Shown here: positions 1-5,612 of the stretch, in pieces
Layout: each line of letters begins with the position of its first letter
Numbering within the stretch: position 1 is the first letter of the stretch
Assembly: GCA_900765125.1 (NCBI GenBank)
Contig: CAAFQL010000408.1
Location: 1-5,663, forward strand
Reading direction: 5' to 3'
Length of the DNA stretch: 5,663 bases
Source: Oscillospiraceae bacterium
GTDB taxonomy: Bacteria; Bacillota; Clostridia; Oscillospirales; Ruminococcaceae
Position numbers and translations under genes: made by a program
The notes under the pieces: model-generated
What the model was told of the DNA's origin: nothing
The model's database searches: none
Seen by the model: the letters and a program-made list of their open reading frames with translations, nothing else

Positions 1-1
1 A

Positions 2-319
2 AAGAAGGCAACCATGTTCTGCACGATCGCAGGCGTTATGGCATCTACCTGTGTAACTCAGGCATTTGCAGCAGGCACGGGTGCTGTTGATACTTCTTCT
101 TTCATTTCTACTGCTTGTACCGTACTCAAGAGCGTTATCTGCCTGATCGGTGCGGGTGTTGGTGTATGGGGCGTTGTAAACCTTCTGGAAGGTTACGGTA
201 ATGATAACCCCGGTGCTAAATCCCAAGGCATGAAGCAGCTCATGTCAGGCCTTGGTCTGATTCTCCTTGCAATCGTCCTTGTTCCTGTTCTTGAAACAAT
301 GATGACGGGCGCAATTTAA
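2..319 (+). CDS. Maff2-family small membrane protein, VirB2/pilin-like; 5' end probably outside window
   Basis: A small two-helix membrane protein, candidate pilin-like (VirB2/TrbC-type) subunit of the conjugation channel. Counting from the ATG at 14 (101 aa), residues 1-19 look like a signal peptide ending in AFA before AGTG. Hydrophobic helices lie at about 36-58 and 79-95, joined by the glycine-rich motif LLEGYGNDNPGAKSQG (57-72), which I recognise as the hallmark of Maff2 mobile-element proteins. The frame stays open to the window edge and reads KKAT just before the ATG. Those lysines would supply the positively charged start that a signal peptide needs, so the true start is probably upstream. 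Against this, AGAAGG at 3-8 is an acceptable ribosome binding site for the ATG at 14. The family is well supported; the pilin role is inferred from size, topology and position before VirB6 and VirB4. Confidence 0.8.
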   Translation, partial: KKATMFCTIAGVMASTCVTQAFAAGTGAVDTSSFISTACTVLKSVICLIGAGVGVWGVVNLLEGYGNDNPGAKSQGMKQLMSGLGLILLAIVLVPVLETMMTGAI

Positions 320-437
320 GTGACGTTCTGACCTGAATATAAGCAGATTAGCTACATAGCGGTGGGTTTTGCATTGCAATAATGGGTTTTGGGTAAGCAA
401 TCTGCACTCTCAGATATGAAAGGGAGTGAAAATATAA
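320..437 (+). other. Non-coding gap with 9-bp direct repeat and weak inverted repeat
   Basis: This 118-bp gap is the longest in the + strand series. It holds two copies of TGGGTTTTG (363-371 and 383-391), exactly 20 bp apart, and the arms GCAGATT (343-349) and AATCTGC (399-405), which could pair around the repeats. No T-run follows the right arm, so it is not a typical terminator. I see no convincing promoter or reading frame. Its role is unknown; it could be a leader or processing site separating an abundant pilin message from the downstream genes. The 7-bp arms could be chance. Confidence 0.35.
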
Positions 438-1007
438 ATGGCAATAAATATCGGATATTTAACTGCCAATAAAACAAGTGCAGGAGATGAAGTGTACACT
501 CCATTCTATGCGGTAGAGCCGTTAATGGAATTTCTGCCGAAAGACAAGAAAATATGGTGTCCGTTTGATGAAGAATGGAGTGCGTTTTATCAGTATCTTA
601 CCGAACAGGGGTTTTATGTGGAACGAAGCAGCTTGAAAGATGACAAGGATTTTTTTCACTTTGAGCCTGGCGAATGGGATATTCTCGTAAGCAATCCCCC
701 ATTTTCTAAGAAGAATGAAGTCCTGAAACGAGCTTTTGCTTTTCAGAAGCCTTTTGCTCTGCTCTTGCCCGTGAACAGTATTCAGGGTAAGGCACGATAC
801 AAGATATTCAATAATGAGATTCAGATGCTTTGCTTTGATAGTCGGGTTGACTATCATACACAGCAGAATATGCTCTTTACAACAAAGGGCAATCATTTCG
901 GATCTGCGTATTTTTGCAGAAACCTTCTCCCCACAAAACTGGAATTACGTCAGCTTGTGAAATATGACAGACCATTGATGAATTCCTCGGAGAGGGGTGA
1001 TGAATAA
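438..1007 (+). CDS. DNA adenine methyltransferase-like protein with degenerate cofactor motif
   Basis: A 189-aa protein resembling phage-type N6-adenine DNA methyltransferases. What can be seen is an early YTPF (20-23), SNPPF at 85-89 preceded by the hydrophobic strand DILV (motif IV of the (D/N/S)PP(Y/F) class), then a hydrophobic strand AFALLLP-like at about 104-111. The strand where the S-adenosylmethionine motif I should be reads IWCPFDEEWSAF (39-50) and lacks the usual glycine-rich turn, so activity is uncertain. Length is normal for small phage-type Dam proteins, with no sign of truncation. The ATG is preceded by AGGGAG at 421-426. The stop codon directly abuts the next ATG, so it is translated as part of the transfer operon. 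Relatives in such elements are, as I recall, sometimes labelled sugar-phosphate nucleotidyltransferase; I see nothing here supporting that activity. A role in protecting or marking the transferred DNA is only a guess. Confidence 0.65.
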   Translation: MAINIGYLTANKTSAGDEVYTPFYAVEPLMEFLPKDKKIWCPFDEEWSAFYQYLTEQGFYVERSSLKDDKDFFHFEPGEWDILVSNPPFSKKNEVLKRAFAFQKPFALLLPVNSIQGKARYKIFNNEIQMLCFDSRVDYHTQQNMLFTTKGNHFGSAYFCRNLLPTKLELRQLVKYDRPLMNSSERGDE

Positions 1008-1958
1008 ATGGGAGTAATCAGCGATGCGATTGATGCTTTGGAGGATTGGTGCTGTGACTTATTCAAGGACGGCATAAAATCTCAGTTTGACGGAATTTCC
1101 GATCTTCTGACTGATACATTTGCTCAGACAACAGGTTCGGGAGCAAAGGGAAACCTTGTATCAAACTTTCTTACAAAGCACCCTGCTCAGTTTACGGGTA
1201 CTGCCGGAAGTGCGCCGACAGGCTACGGAATTTGGGCAACTATCGAAACGCTCTGTAACAATGTTGTAGTCCCTATTGGAGGTTTCATTCTGACAGTCAT
1301 CCTCTTGAATGAGCTTTGTCAAATGGTCATTCGGGGAAATAATTTCAAAGACTTCGACGATTCGATCTTTATAAAATGGATCATCAAAGCCTTATGCGGT
1401 GTAATACTTGTAGCCAACACATATTACATCGCTTCCGCACTATTCTCATTTGGCACAAGCGTATGCTCCAACGGTCTTGCCACGCTGTTCGGCAGCGGTG
1501 ACTATCTGTCTAATAGTTTATCGTTAAAGAAAACGGCTCTCAACAGCTTAGGTTTAGGTGAGTTGATGACGGGGTGGTTCATATCCCTTATTGTTCATCT
1601 GGGAGTGATGATACTTATTGTTGCAATTGTAATTACCCTTGCAAGCCGTATCATCGAGGTGTTTATATATCTCAGCATTGCACCTATTCCTATGGCAACA
1701 ATGATGGACAGCGGAGAATGGGCAAGTATTGGTAAAAACTGGGTAAAACAGCTCTTAGCTCTTTCTTTCCAGGGGTTCTTTATCGTAGTCGCACTCGGTA
1801 TTTTCAAAACGCTGTTTAGCAATATGATCGCTACGCTCAATTCAAGCAAGGACGGTGTGATAATGCAAATGGCAATGCTAATGGGATACACGGCAGCGCT
1901 TATCTTTACCATTCTGCGTACAGGAGCGATCAGCAAAAGTGTGTTTAACGCACATTGA
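1008..1958 (+). CDS. VirB6/TrbL-like conjugal transfer membrane protein (CD1112-type)
   Basis: A 316-aa polytopic inner-membrane protein of the conjugation channel. After an amphipathic start (about 1-35) and a Gly/Ser/Thr-rich stretch (40-72), hydrophobic segments occur at about 81-104, 123-147, 186-212, 213-233, 251-271 and 285-304, giving roughly six membrane passes. The stretch RIIEVFIYLSIAPIPMATM (214-232) and the following WASIGKNWVKQLLALSFQG (238-256) are typical of VirB6/TrbL proteins of Gram-positive elements. VirB6 proteins form the membrane-embedded part of the DNA path and touch VirB4. The ATG follows the upstream stop with no gap, and GGAGAGGGG at 989-997 inside the previous gene is the ribosome binding site, suggesting translational coupling. 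Topology is by eye. The family call is strong from hydrophobicity pattern and neighbours; the exact number of helices is uncertain. Confidence 0.85.
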   Translation: MGVISDAIDALEDWCCDLFKDGIKSQFDGISDLLTDTFAQTTGSGAKGNLVSNFLTKHPAQFTGTAGSAPTGYGIWATIETLCNNVVVPIGGFILTVILLNELCQMVIRGNNFKDFDDSIFIKWIIKALCGVILVANTYYIASALFSFGTSVCSNGLATLFGSGDYLSNSLSLKKTALNSLGLGELMTGWFISLIVHLGVMILIVAIVITLASRIIEVFIYLSIAPIPMATMMDSGEWASIGKNWVKQLLALSFQGFFIVVALGIFKTLFSNMIATLNSSKDGVIMQMAMLMGYTAALIFTILRTGAISKSVFNAH

Positions 1959-1972
1959 CCTTGAACAAGATT

Positions 1973-1977
1973 GGAGG
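1973..1977 (+). promoter_or_regulatory. Ribosome binding site setting the PrgI start
   Basis: GGAGG lies 4 bp before the ATG at 1982. This selects that ATG over the in-frame TTG at 1955, which overlaps the stop codon of the VirB6-like gene and has no comparable site in front of it. Confidence 0.75.
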
Positions 1978-1981
1978 ATCT

Positions 1982-2359
1982 ATGGCACATTATGTACAAA
2001 TCCCGAAAGACCTGAACGACATCAAAGAGAAGTTTATTATGGGATTTACCAAAAGACAGGTGATATGCTTTGGTATTGGTCTTGTTCTCGGAGCACCTGT
2101 TTTCTTTCTGACGAAAACAGCTATCGGAATGTCCGGGGCGATCTTCGCTATGGGTGCAGTCGCTGCTCCTGCGATACTCTGCGGACTTTATAAGAAAAAT
2201 GGCGTTTTCTTGGAGAAACAGGCAAAATATATGCGTGAATACTTTACAAGACCTCGAAAGCGGTATTACCGCACAACAAACATATTTGAGTGCTTTGAAA
2301 GGCATATCGAATACACAAGAATCAAGAAAAAGCTGAGAGATGCTGAAAGAAAAGGCTGA
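1982..2359 (+). CDS. PrgI-family conjugation protein
   Basis: A 125-aa protein with the PrgI layout: a short N-terminal stretch with the typical YVQIPKDL (4-11) followed by KFIMGFTKRQ (17-26), two membrane helices at about 26-44 and 49-69, and a basic C-terminal tail rich in Lys and Arg (about 71-125). PrgI proteins of Gram-positive transfer systems sit next to the VirB4 ATPase gene and are thought to act in the membrane part of the channel, similar to VirB3; here it lies between the VirB6-like and VirB4-like genes as expected. The start is the ATG with the GGAGG site; an upstream TTG in frame would add nine residues (MTLNKIGGS) with no family resemblance. The family call rests on the N-terminal motif, size, topology and neighbours. 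Confidence 0.85.
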   Translation: MAHYVQIPKDLNDIKEKFIMGFTKRQVICFGIGLVLGAPVFFLTKTAIGMSGAIFAMGAVAAPAILCGLYKKNGVFLEKQAKYMREYFTRPRKRYYRTTNIFECFERHIEYTRIKKKLRDAERKG

Positions 2360-2374
2360 TACGGCTGACTATAT

Positions 2375-2400
2375 CGTACACTTTCGGTGTCTACGCTTTT
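2375..2400 (+). other. Small imperfect hairpin between PrgI and VirB4 genes
   Basis: In the 62-bp gap, CGTACAC (2375-2381) can pair with GTG..TACG (2387-2395) around the loop TTTCG, leaving a two-base bulge, and is followed by CTTTT. It looks like a weak attenuator or mRNA processing hairpin. It is too short to be a strong terminator, and the VirB4 gene directly downstream has only its own ribosome binding site and no clear promoter. It may be chance. Confidence 0.25.
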
Positions 2401-2421
2401 GAATATAAACGGAGGTTACCA

Positions 2422-4863
2422 ATGGGCTTTAGAAAGAGAAATGCCAATAAAAGTGATAACTGCAGCAAGTCTAAGGTTGTCATGGGCAAGCCAGCCTCTC
2501 AGCTTACAAAAGAGGACAAAAAAATACTTTCCGCACGAATGGCGGAAATCAAGAGTGCTAATGGCGGTAAGACTACGGTGCAGAACACGATTCCCTATAT
2601 GTGTATGTATAAGGACGGTGTTTGCCAGGTATCGGAGAACTTCTTCTCTATGACGGTACAGTTTTATGATGCCAATTACTCTATTTCGGAGTTTGAGGAA
2701 CAGAATAATATCTTCTCAAAGTATTGTGATGTTATCAATCTCTTTGACAATACGATCAAATTCCAGCTTACCTTTGAAAATCAAAACAGATCAAAGGAAA
2801 AGCTCTTAAAAACGGTGCAGATACCTGAACAGAAAGATGATTTCAATGCAATCCGCAAGGAGTACAGCGAAATGCTTACCGATAAGCTGATGAAAGGCTC
2901 TAACGGTCAGTCGGCAAGAAAGTTCCTGACGTTTGGTATCGAATCCACATCATACAAGGCAGCAAGGGCAAAACTCTTGTCGATCAAAAATGACGTGATC
3001 AAGGGCTTTAAGGCTTTCAGCGTGGAAGCGAAACTTCTTGACGGCAGACAACGCCTTGAAGCTCTCTACTATGCCTTGAACCCTTACAGAAATTCTCCAT
3101 TCATCTTTGATTGGGACAGTATGCTTCATGCAGGAATGGACACAAAGGATTCTATCAGTCCGTCCTCGCTGAAATTCAATAAGGCTGACTTTGAGATCGG
3201 TAATGCTTACGGTGCTGTATGGGGCATGAATATCCTTGCAGGAGAATTGTCAGACGAAATATTAAAGGACTTTCTTGAAATGCAGAACCTTTTCTGCGTG
3301 AATATCCATGTTGATCCGCTGGATCAGATAGCTGCCCTGAAATTCGTTAAAAAGAAGCTCACCAATGTGGAGCAGATGAAGATCGACGAACAGAAAAAGG
3401 CATCGCAGTCCGGCTATGATCCCGACATTCTTCCGCCTGCGATCAAGATGTATATCGAGGACATTGAAAAGCTCCTCGCTGACCTCAACAGCAAGAATGA
3501 GCGTCTTTTTCATATCAGTATTTCATTGAGAGCTTATGCAAAAAGCAAAAAAGAACTGAAACTTCTTTCTGAGATGCTAAAGCGTGTTTGCCAGAAGAAT
3601 AACTGCACGATGTTTCCATATGATTATCGACAGGAACAGACTCTCGTTTCTACACTTCCGCTGTGCTATAACAAAATTCCCGTCCGCCGTGAGATGCACA
3701 CAAGCGGTATCGCTATCTTCGTGCCGTTTACCACAAAAGAGCTATTTCAGGACGGACAGGCTACCTATTACGGTATCAATACGCTGTCAGGAAATATGAT
3801 TCGTGCCAACAGGTCAAGGCTCAAAAATCCGAATGGACTTATCCTCGGTACGCCGGGTGCCGGCAAGAGTTTCAGTGTTAAGCGTGAAATACTCGACTGC
3901 TTTCTGACAACAGTCGATGACATCATCATCTGCGACCCCGAAGGCGAGTATTATCCGCTTGTTTCGGCTCTGCACGGACAGCTTATCCGTATTGCTTCAA
4001 ACAGCGAACAACACCTGAATCCCATGGATATTACAATTGATGATTTCCTTTTCAGCAATCCTATGGAAGTGATCGCCAATAAGTCCGACTTCCTGATCTC
4101 GCTTTGCGAGATCGTTGTCGGAGGTCGCTACGGTCTTTCCGCTGAGGAACGCTCTGTTATCGACAAATGTGTTCAGAGCATCTACAAGCATTTTATCGAG
4201 AATGAGCCGACACCGGAAAAGATGCCGCTTCTCTCCGATTTGCAGCAGGAGCTTAATAAGGAAGGCGAAGTCGCTCTTCGTGTAGCAAATTCTCTTGAAA
4301 TGTTCGTAAACGGCAGCCAGAACCTCTTTAATCACCGCACCAACATTGATATGAGTAATCGTATCATCTGCTTTGATATTAAGGAACTTGGCAATCAGCT
4401 CAAAAAAGTCGGTATGCTGATCGTACAGGATACCGTGTGGAACAGAGTTTCCGCAAACCGTGAGAAAAAGAAGATCACTCGCTACTACATTGACGAGTTC
4501 CATCTCCTTCTGAAAGAGGAACAGACAGCGAAATATTCCGCTGAGATCTGGAAGCGTTTTCGTAAATGGGGCGGCGTGCCGACAGGCATCACGCAAAATG
4601 TCAAGGATTTGCTTTCTTCTCAGGAGGTCGAGAACATCTTTGATAACTCGGATTTTGTCTATATGCTGAATCAGGCAGCCGGAGACAGAGACATTCTCGC
4701 TGAAAAACTCCACATCTCAAAGGAGCAGATGAAGTTTGTAACAAACAGCGGTCCGGGTGAGGGGCTTATCCGCTATGATAAGGTGCTTCTGCCGTTTACC
4801 GATCGTTTCCCGACAGATACGGAGATGTATAAACTCATGACCACGAAACCAACCGGAGAATAA
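2422..4863 (+). CDS. VirB4-like conjugal transfer ATPase (CD1110-type)
   Basis: An 813-aa cytoplasmic, membrane-associated ATPase that powers assembly and substrate transfer of the mating channel. The N-terminal half (about 50-440) is the VirB4-specific region; the C-terminal half is a RecA-like ATPase. Visible motifs are Walker A GTPGAGKS (476-483), the VirB4-typical IIICDPEGEY (501-510), Walker B YYIDEFH (688-694, with D691 and E692), WGGVPTGITQN (716-726), and the final FDNSDFVYMLNQ (740-751). All key residues are present and the length is normal for the family, so it should be active. The ATG has GGAGG at 2411-2415, six bases upstream. A charged, probably helical stretch lies at about 325-400. 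The gene ends in two consecutive TAA codons. It follows the PrgI gene, the standard arrangement, and is followed by a toxin-antitoxin unit on the other strand. Confidence 0.95.
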   Translation: MGFRKRNANKSDNCSKSKVVMGKPASQLTKEDKKILSARMAEIKSANGGKTTVQNTIPYMCMYKDGVCQVSENFFSMTVQFYDANYSISEFEEQNNIFSKYCDVINLFDNTIKFQLTFENQNRSKEKLLKTVQIPEQKDDFNAIRKEYSEMLTDKLMKGSNGQSARKFLTFGIESTSYKAARAKLLSIKNDVIKGFKAFSVEAKLLDGRQRLEALYYALNPYRNSPFIFDWDSMLHAGMDTKDSISPSSLKFNKADFEIGNAYGAVWGMNILAGELSDEILKDFLEMQNLFCVNIHVDPLDQIAALKFVKKKLTNVEQMKIDEQKKASQSGYDPDILPPAIKMYIEDIEKLLADLNSKNERLFHISISLRAYAKSKKELKLLSEMLKRVCQKNNCTMFPYDYRQEQTLVSTLPLCYNKIPVRREMHTSGIAIFVPFTTKELFQDGQATYYGINTLSGNMIRANRSRLKNPNGLILGTPGAGKSFSVKREILDCFLTTVDDIIICDPEGEYYPLVSALHGQLIRIASNSEQHLNPMDITIDDFLFSNPMEVIANKSDFLISLCEIVVGGRYGLSAEERSVIDKCVQSIYKHFIENEPTPEKMPLLSDLQQELNKEGEVALRVANSLEMFVNGSQNLFNHRTNIDMSNRIICFDIKELGNQLKKVGMLIVQDTVWNRVSANREKKKITRYYIDEFHLLLKEEQTAKYSAEIWKRFRKWGGVPTGITQNVKDLLSSQEVENIFDNSDFVYMLNQAAGDRDILAEKLHISKEQMKFVTNSGPGEGLIRYDKVLLPFTDRFPTDTEMYKLMTTKPTGE

Positions 4864-4865
4864 TA

Positions 4866-4893
4866 AAAGCTGCCGACAACAGCCGACAGCTTT
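4866..4893 (-). terminator. Intrinsic terminator of the toxin-antitoxin unit
   Basis: Read on the - strand, AAAGCTGTCGGC can pair with the following GTCGGCAGCTTT. The stem is 12 bp long, including two G.U wobbles, with a four-base loop, and is followed by TATTATT. It starts five bases after the toxin stop codon. On the + strand the two wobbles become C/A mismatches and only TTTCAGG follows, so termination of the VirB4 message should be weak. Confidence 0.7.
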
Positions 4894-4898
4894 CAGGT

Positions 4899-5306
4899 TC
4901 AAATTCTCTCAAGTAATTCTGAGGGCTTCAAAGCAGGCACTTTGCTGTCCTTAAAATCACGAATGTTTCTTGTGACGATATAATCCGCTTTGATCCTACT
5001 TGCCTGACACATCTGTAAGGCATCTTCATAATCAGAAGAAAACATCTCAGCGGCGGCTTTTAGATCGGTTGATTTGAGGTCAACAACTTTAAATATCATC
5101 GTGATCTGCTGAATGAGCTGTTCTGTTTTCTGTGGAGTAAGCTCCTTGCGGAGAATATACACAATGTTCGGAACAGACAATGCGGAAATGTAGCCCTCGA
5201 GTTGATCTACTTCACAATACTTCCAAACTTTTGATGAGGCTTCGACAAACTCAGGACGGTTGCAAAGCACATCAAGAATGACATTGGTATCAACCAAAAT
5301 TTTCAT
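4899..5306 (-). CDS. PIN-domain toxin (VapC-like ribonuclease) of a toxin-antitoxin pair
   Basis: A 135-aa single PIN domain, full length for the family. Metal-binding acidic residues typical of PIN nucleases are visible: D6 in VDTNVILD (5-12), D95 in YEDALQ (93-98) and D117 in VTRNIRDF (111-118). The ending SKVPALKPSELLE (121-133) is characteristic of the PIN_3-type toxins. Such proteins cleave RNA, classically tRNA or rRNA, and inhibit translation until bound by the antitoxin; the specific target cannot be read here. The ATG at 5306 has AAAGGA nine bases upstream and lies inside the antitoxin gene, overlapping it by 17 bp, so translation is coupled. It is transcribed against the surrounding transfer genes from the antitoxin promoter. 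All key residues seen are intact. Confidence 0.85.
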   Translation of the reverse strand: MKILVDTNVILDVLCNRPEFVEASSKVWKYCEVDQLEGYISALSVPNIVYILRKELTPQKTEQLIQQITMIFKVVDLKSTDLKAAAEMFSSDYEDALQMCQASRIKADYIVTRNIRDFKDSKVPALKPSELLERI

Positions 5307-5523
5307 GTGCTTCTATCCTTTCTGCACGAACTGCTTTATCATCATAATCATTTTTAAGAACGCCAGTAAGTGAATCAGTCAGGAAGGAAACGCTTGATTC
5401 GTGGGAAACAAGTCTTGCAACTTCTTTTCCGTTCTTGAGAATGATGATCTCGTCACCCTGCTGAACAGCTTGCAGATAATGGCCAAAGTTATTCTGAATA
5501 TCGGTAGCGGTTGCAGTGATCAT
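5290..5523 (-). CDS. Phd/YefM-family antitoxin
   Basis: A 77-aa antitoxin. The N-terminal part (MITATATDIQNNFGHYLQAV, 1-20, then GDEIIILKNGKEVARLVS, 23-40) is the Phd/YefM DNA-binding fold; the C-terminal part (46-77, with SLTGVLKNDYDDK and a charged helix) is the expected toxin-binding tail. I chose the ATG at 5523 because GGAGGTG sits five bases upstream. An in-frame ATG at 5541 would add MFGGVI, includes the ribosome binding site in its codons, and has almost no leader behind the promoter. Phd/YefM antitoxins neutralise their toxin and repress their own promoter, which fits the palindromes in front of the gene. Pairing with a PIN toxin rather than Doc or YoeB is a known mixed arrangement. 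Confidence 0.87.
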   Translation of the reverse strand: MITATATDIQNNFGHYLQAVQQGDEIIILKNGKEVARLVSHESSVSFLTDSLTGVLKNDYDDKAVRAERIEAHENFG

Positions 5524-5528
5524 AATAA

Positions 5529-5535
5529 CACCTCC
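5529..5535 (-). promoter_or_regulatory. Ribosome binding site of the antitoxin gene
   Basis: GGAGGTG on the - strand, near-perfect complement of the 16S rRNA end, five bases before the ATG at 5523. It decides the start in favour of the shorter 77-aa form. Confidence 0.85.
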
Positions 5536-5546
5536 AAACATTTTCG

Positions 5547-5556
5547 CTAATATTAG
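5547..5556. promoter_or_regulatory. Palindrome CTAATATTAG at the start site, possible operator
   Basis: A perfect 10-bp palindrome that touches the -10 element and covers the expected transcription start (about 5548). It shares the CTAA/TTAG half-sites with the larger palindrome centred 20 bp away, about two helical turns. It is a plausible second site for the antitoxin repressor. Confidence 0.45.
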
Positions 5557-5583
5557 TATACCCTATTTTAGCTAAAATGTCAA
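5555..5583 (-). promoter_or_regulatory. Sigma-70-type promoter of the toxin-antitoxin unit
   Basis: On the - strand the -35 box is TTGACA (5578-5583, perfect consensus), the spacer is 17 bp, and the -10 box is TATACT (5555-5560, one difference from TATAAT). The expected start is near 5548, giving a leader of about 25 bases with the GGAGGTG site. This is a strong promoter by sequence and presumably needs repression by the antitoxin. Confidence 0.85.
5565..5578. promoter_or_regulatory. Palindrome ATTTTAGCTAAAAT in the promoter spacer, likely operator
   Basis: A perfect 14-bp palindrome almost filling the gap between the -35 and -10 boxes. A protein bound here would block RNA polymerase, as expected for autorepression by a Phd/YefM antitoxin. 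A near copy, TTTTAGGGAAAA (5591-5602), differs at two of 12 positions and lies just upstream of the -35 box, next to the ribosome binding site of the gene at 5613. Confidence 0.6.
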
Positions 5584-5612
5584 GGGCGAATTTTAGGGAA
5601 AAGGGGGGAGCT

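Noticed and set aside
522..896. A 124-codon open frame on the - strand inside the methyltransferase-like gene
   Set aside because: Its low-complexity, Lys- and Ile-rich sequence matches no family, and the + strand frame has a proper ribosome binding site and motif.
1955..1981. Longer PrgI form starting at TTG 1955
   Set aside because: The start overlaps the previous stop, lacks a ribosome binding site and adds residues encoded by the ribosome binding site of the ATG at 1982.
1595..2305. A 236-codon open frame on the - strand across the VirB6-like and PrgI genes
   Set aside because: It lies antisense to two well-recognised genes, has no family resemblance and reflects their codon use.
2387..2653. 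An 88-codon + strand frame overlapping the start of the VirB4-like gene
   Set aside because: It is out of frame with the clear VirB4 protein and has no family features.
3997..4713. A 238-codon open frame on the - strand inside the VirB4-like gene
   Set aside because: It is the reverse of the conserved ATPase domain with its Walker B and TQN motifs; no recognisable protein is encoded.
4717..4902. A 61-codon - strand frame after the toxin gene
   Set aside because: It overlaps the end of the VirB4-like gene and the terminator, with no ribosome binding site or known motif.
5524..5541. Longer antitoxin form starting at ATG 5541
   Set aside because: The predicted transcript starts near 5548, leaving almost no leader, and GGAGGTG sits correctly for the ATG at 5523.
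5549..5578. Possible + strand promoter (TAAAAT at 5573-5578) for the gene at 5613
   Set aside because: No acceptable -35 box lies at the right distance; the AT-rich sequence is explained by the - strand promoter and its palindromes.
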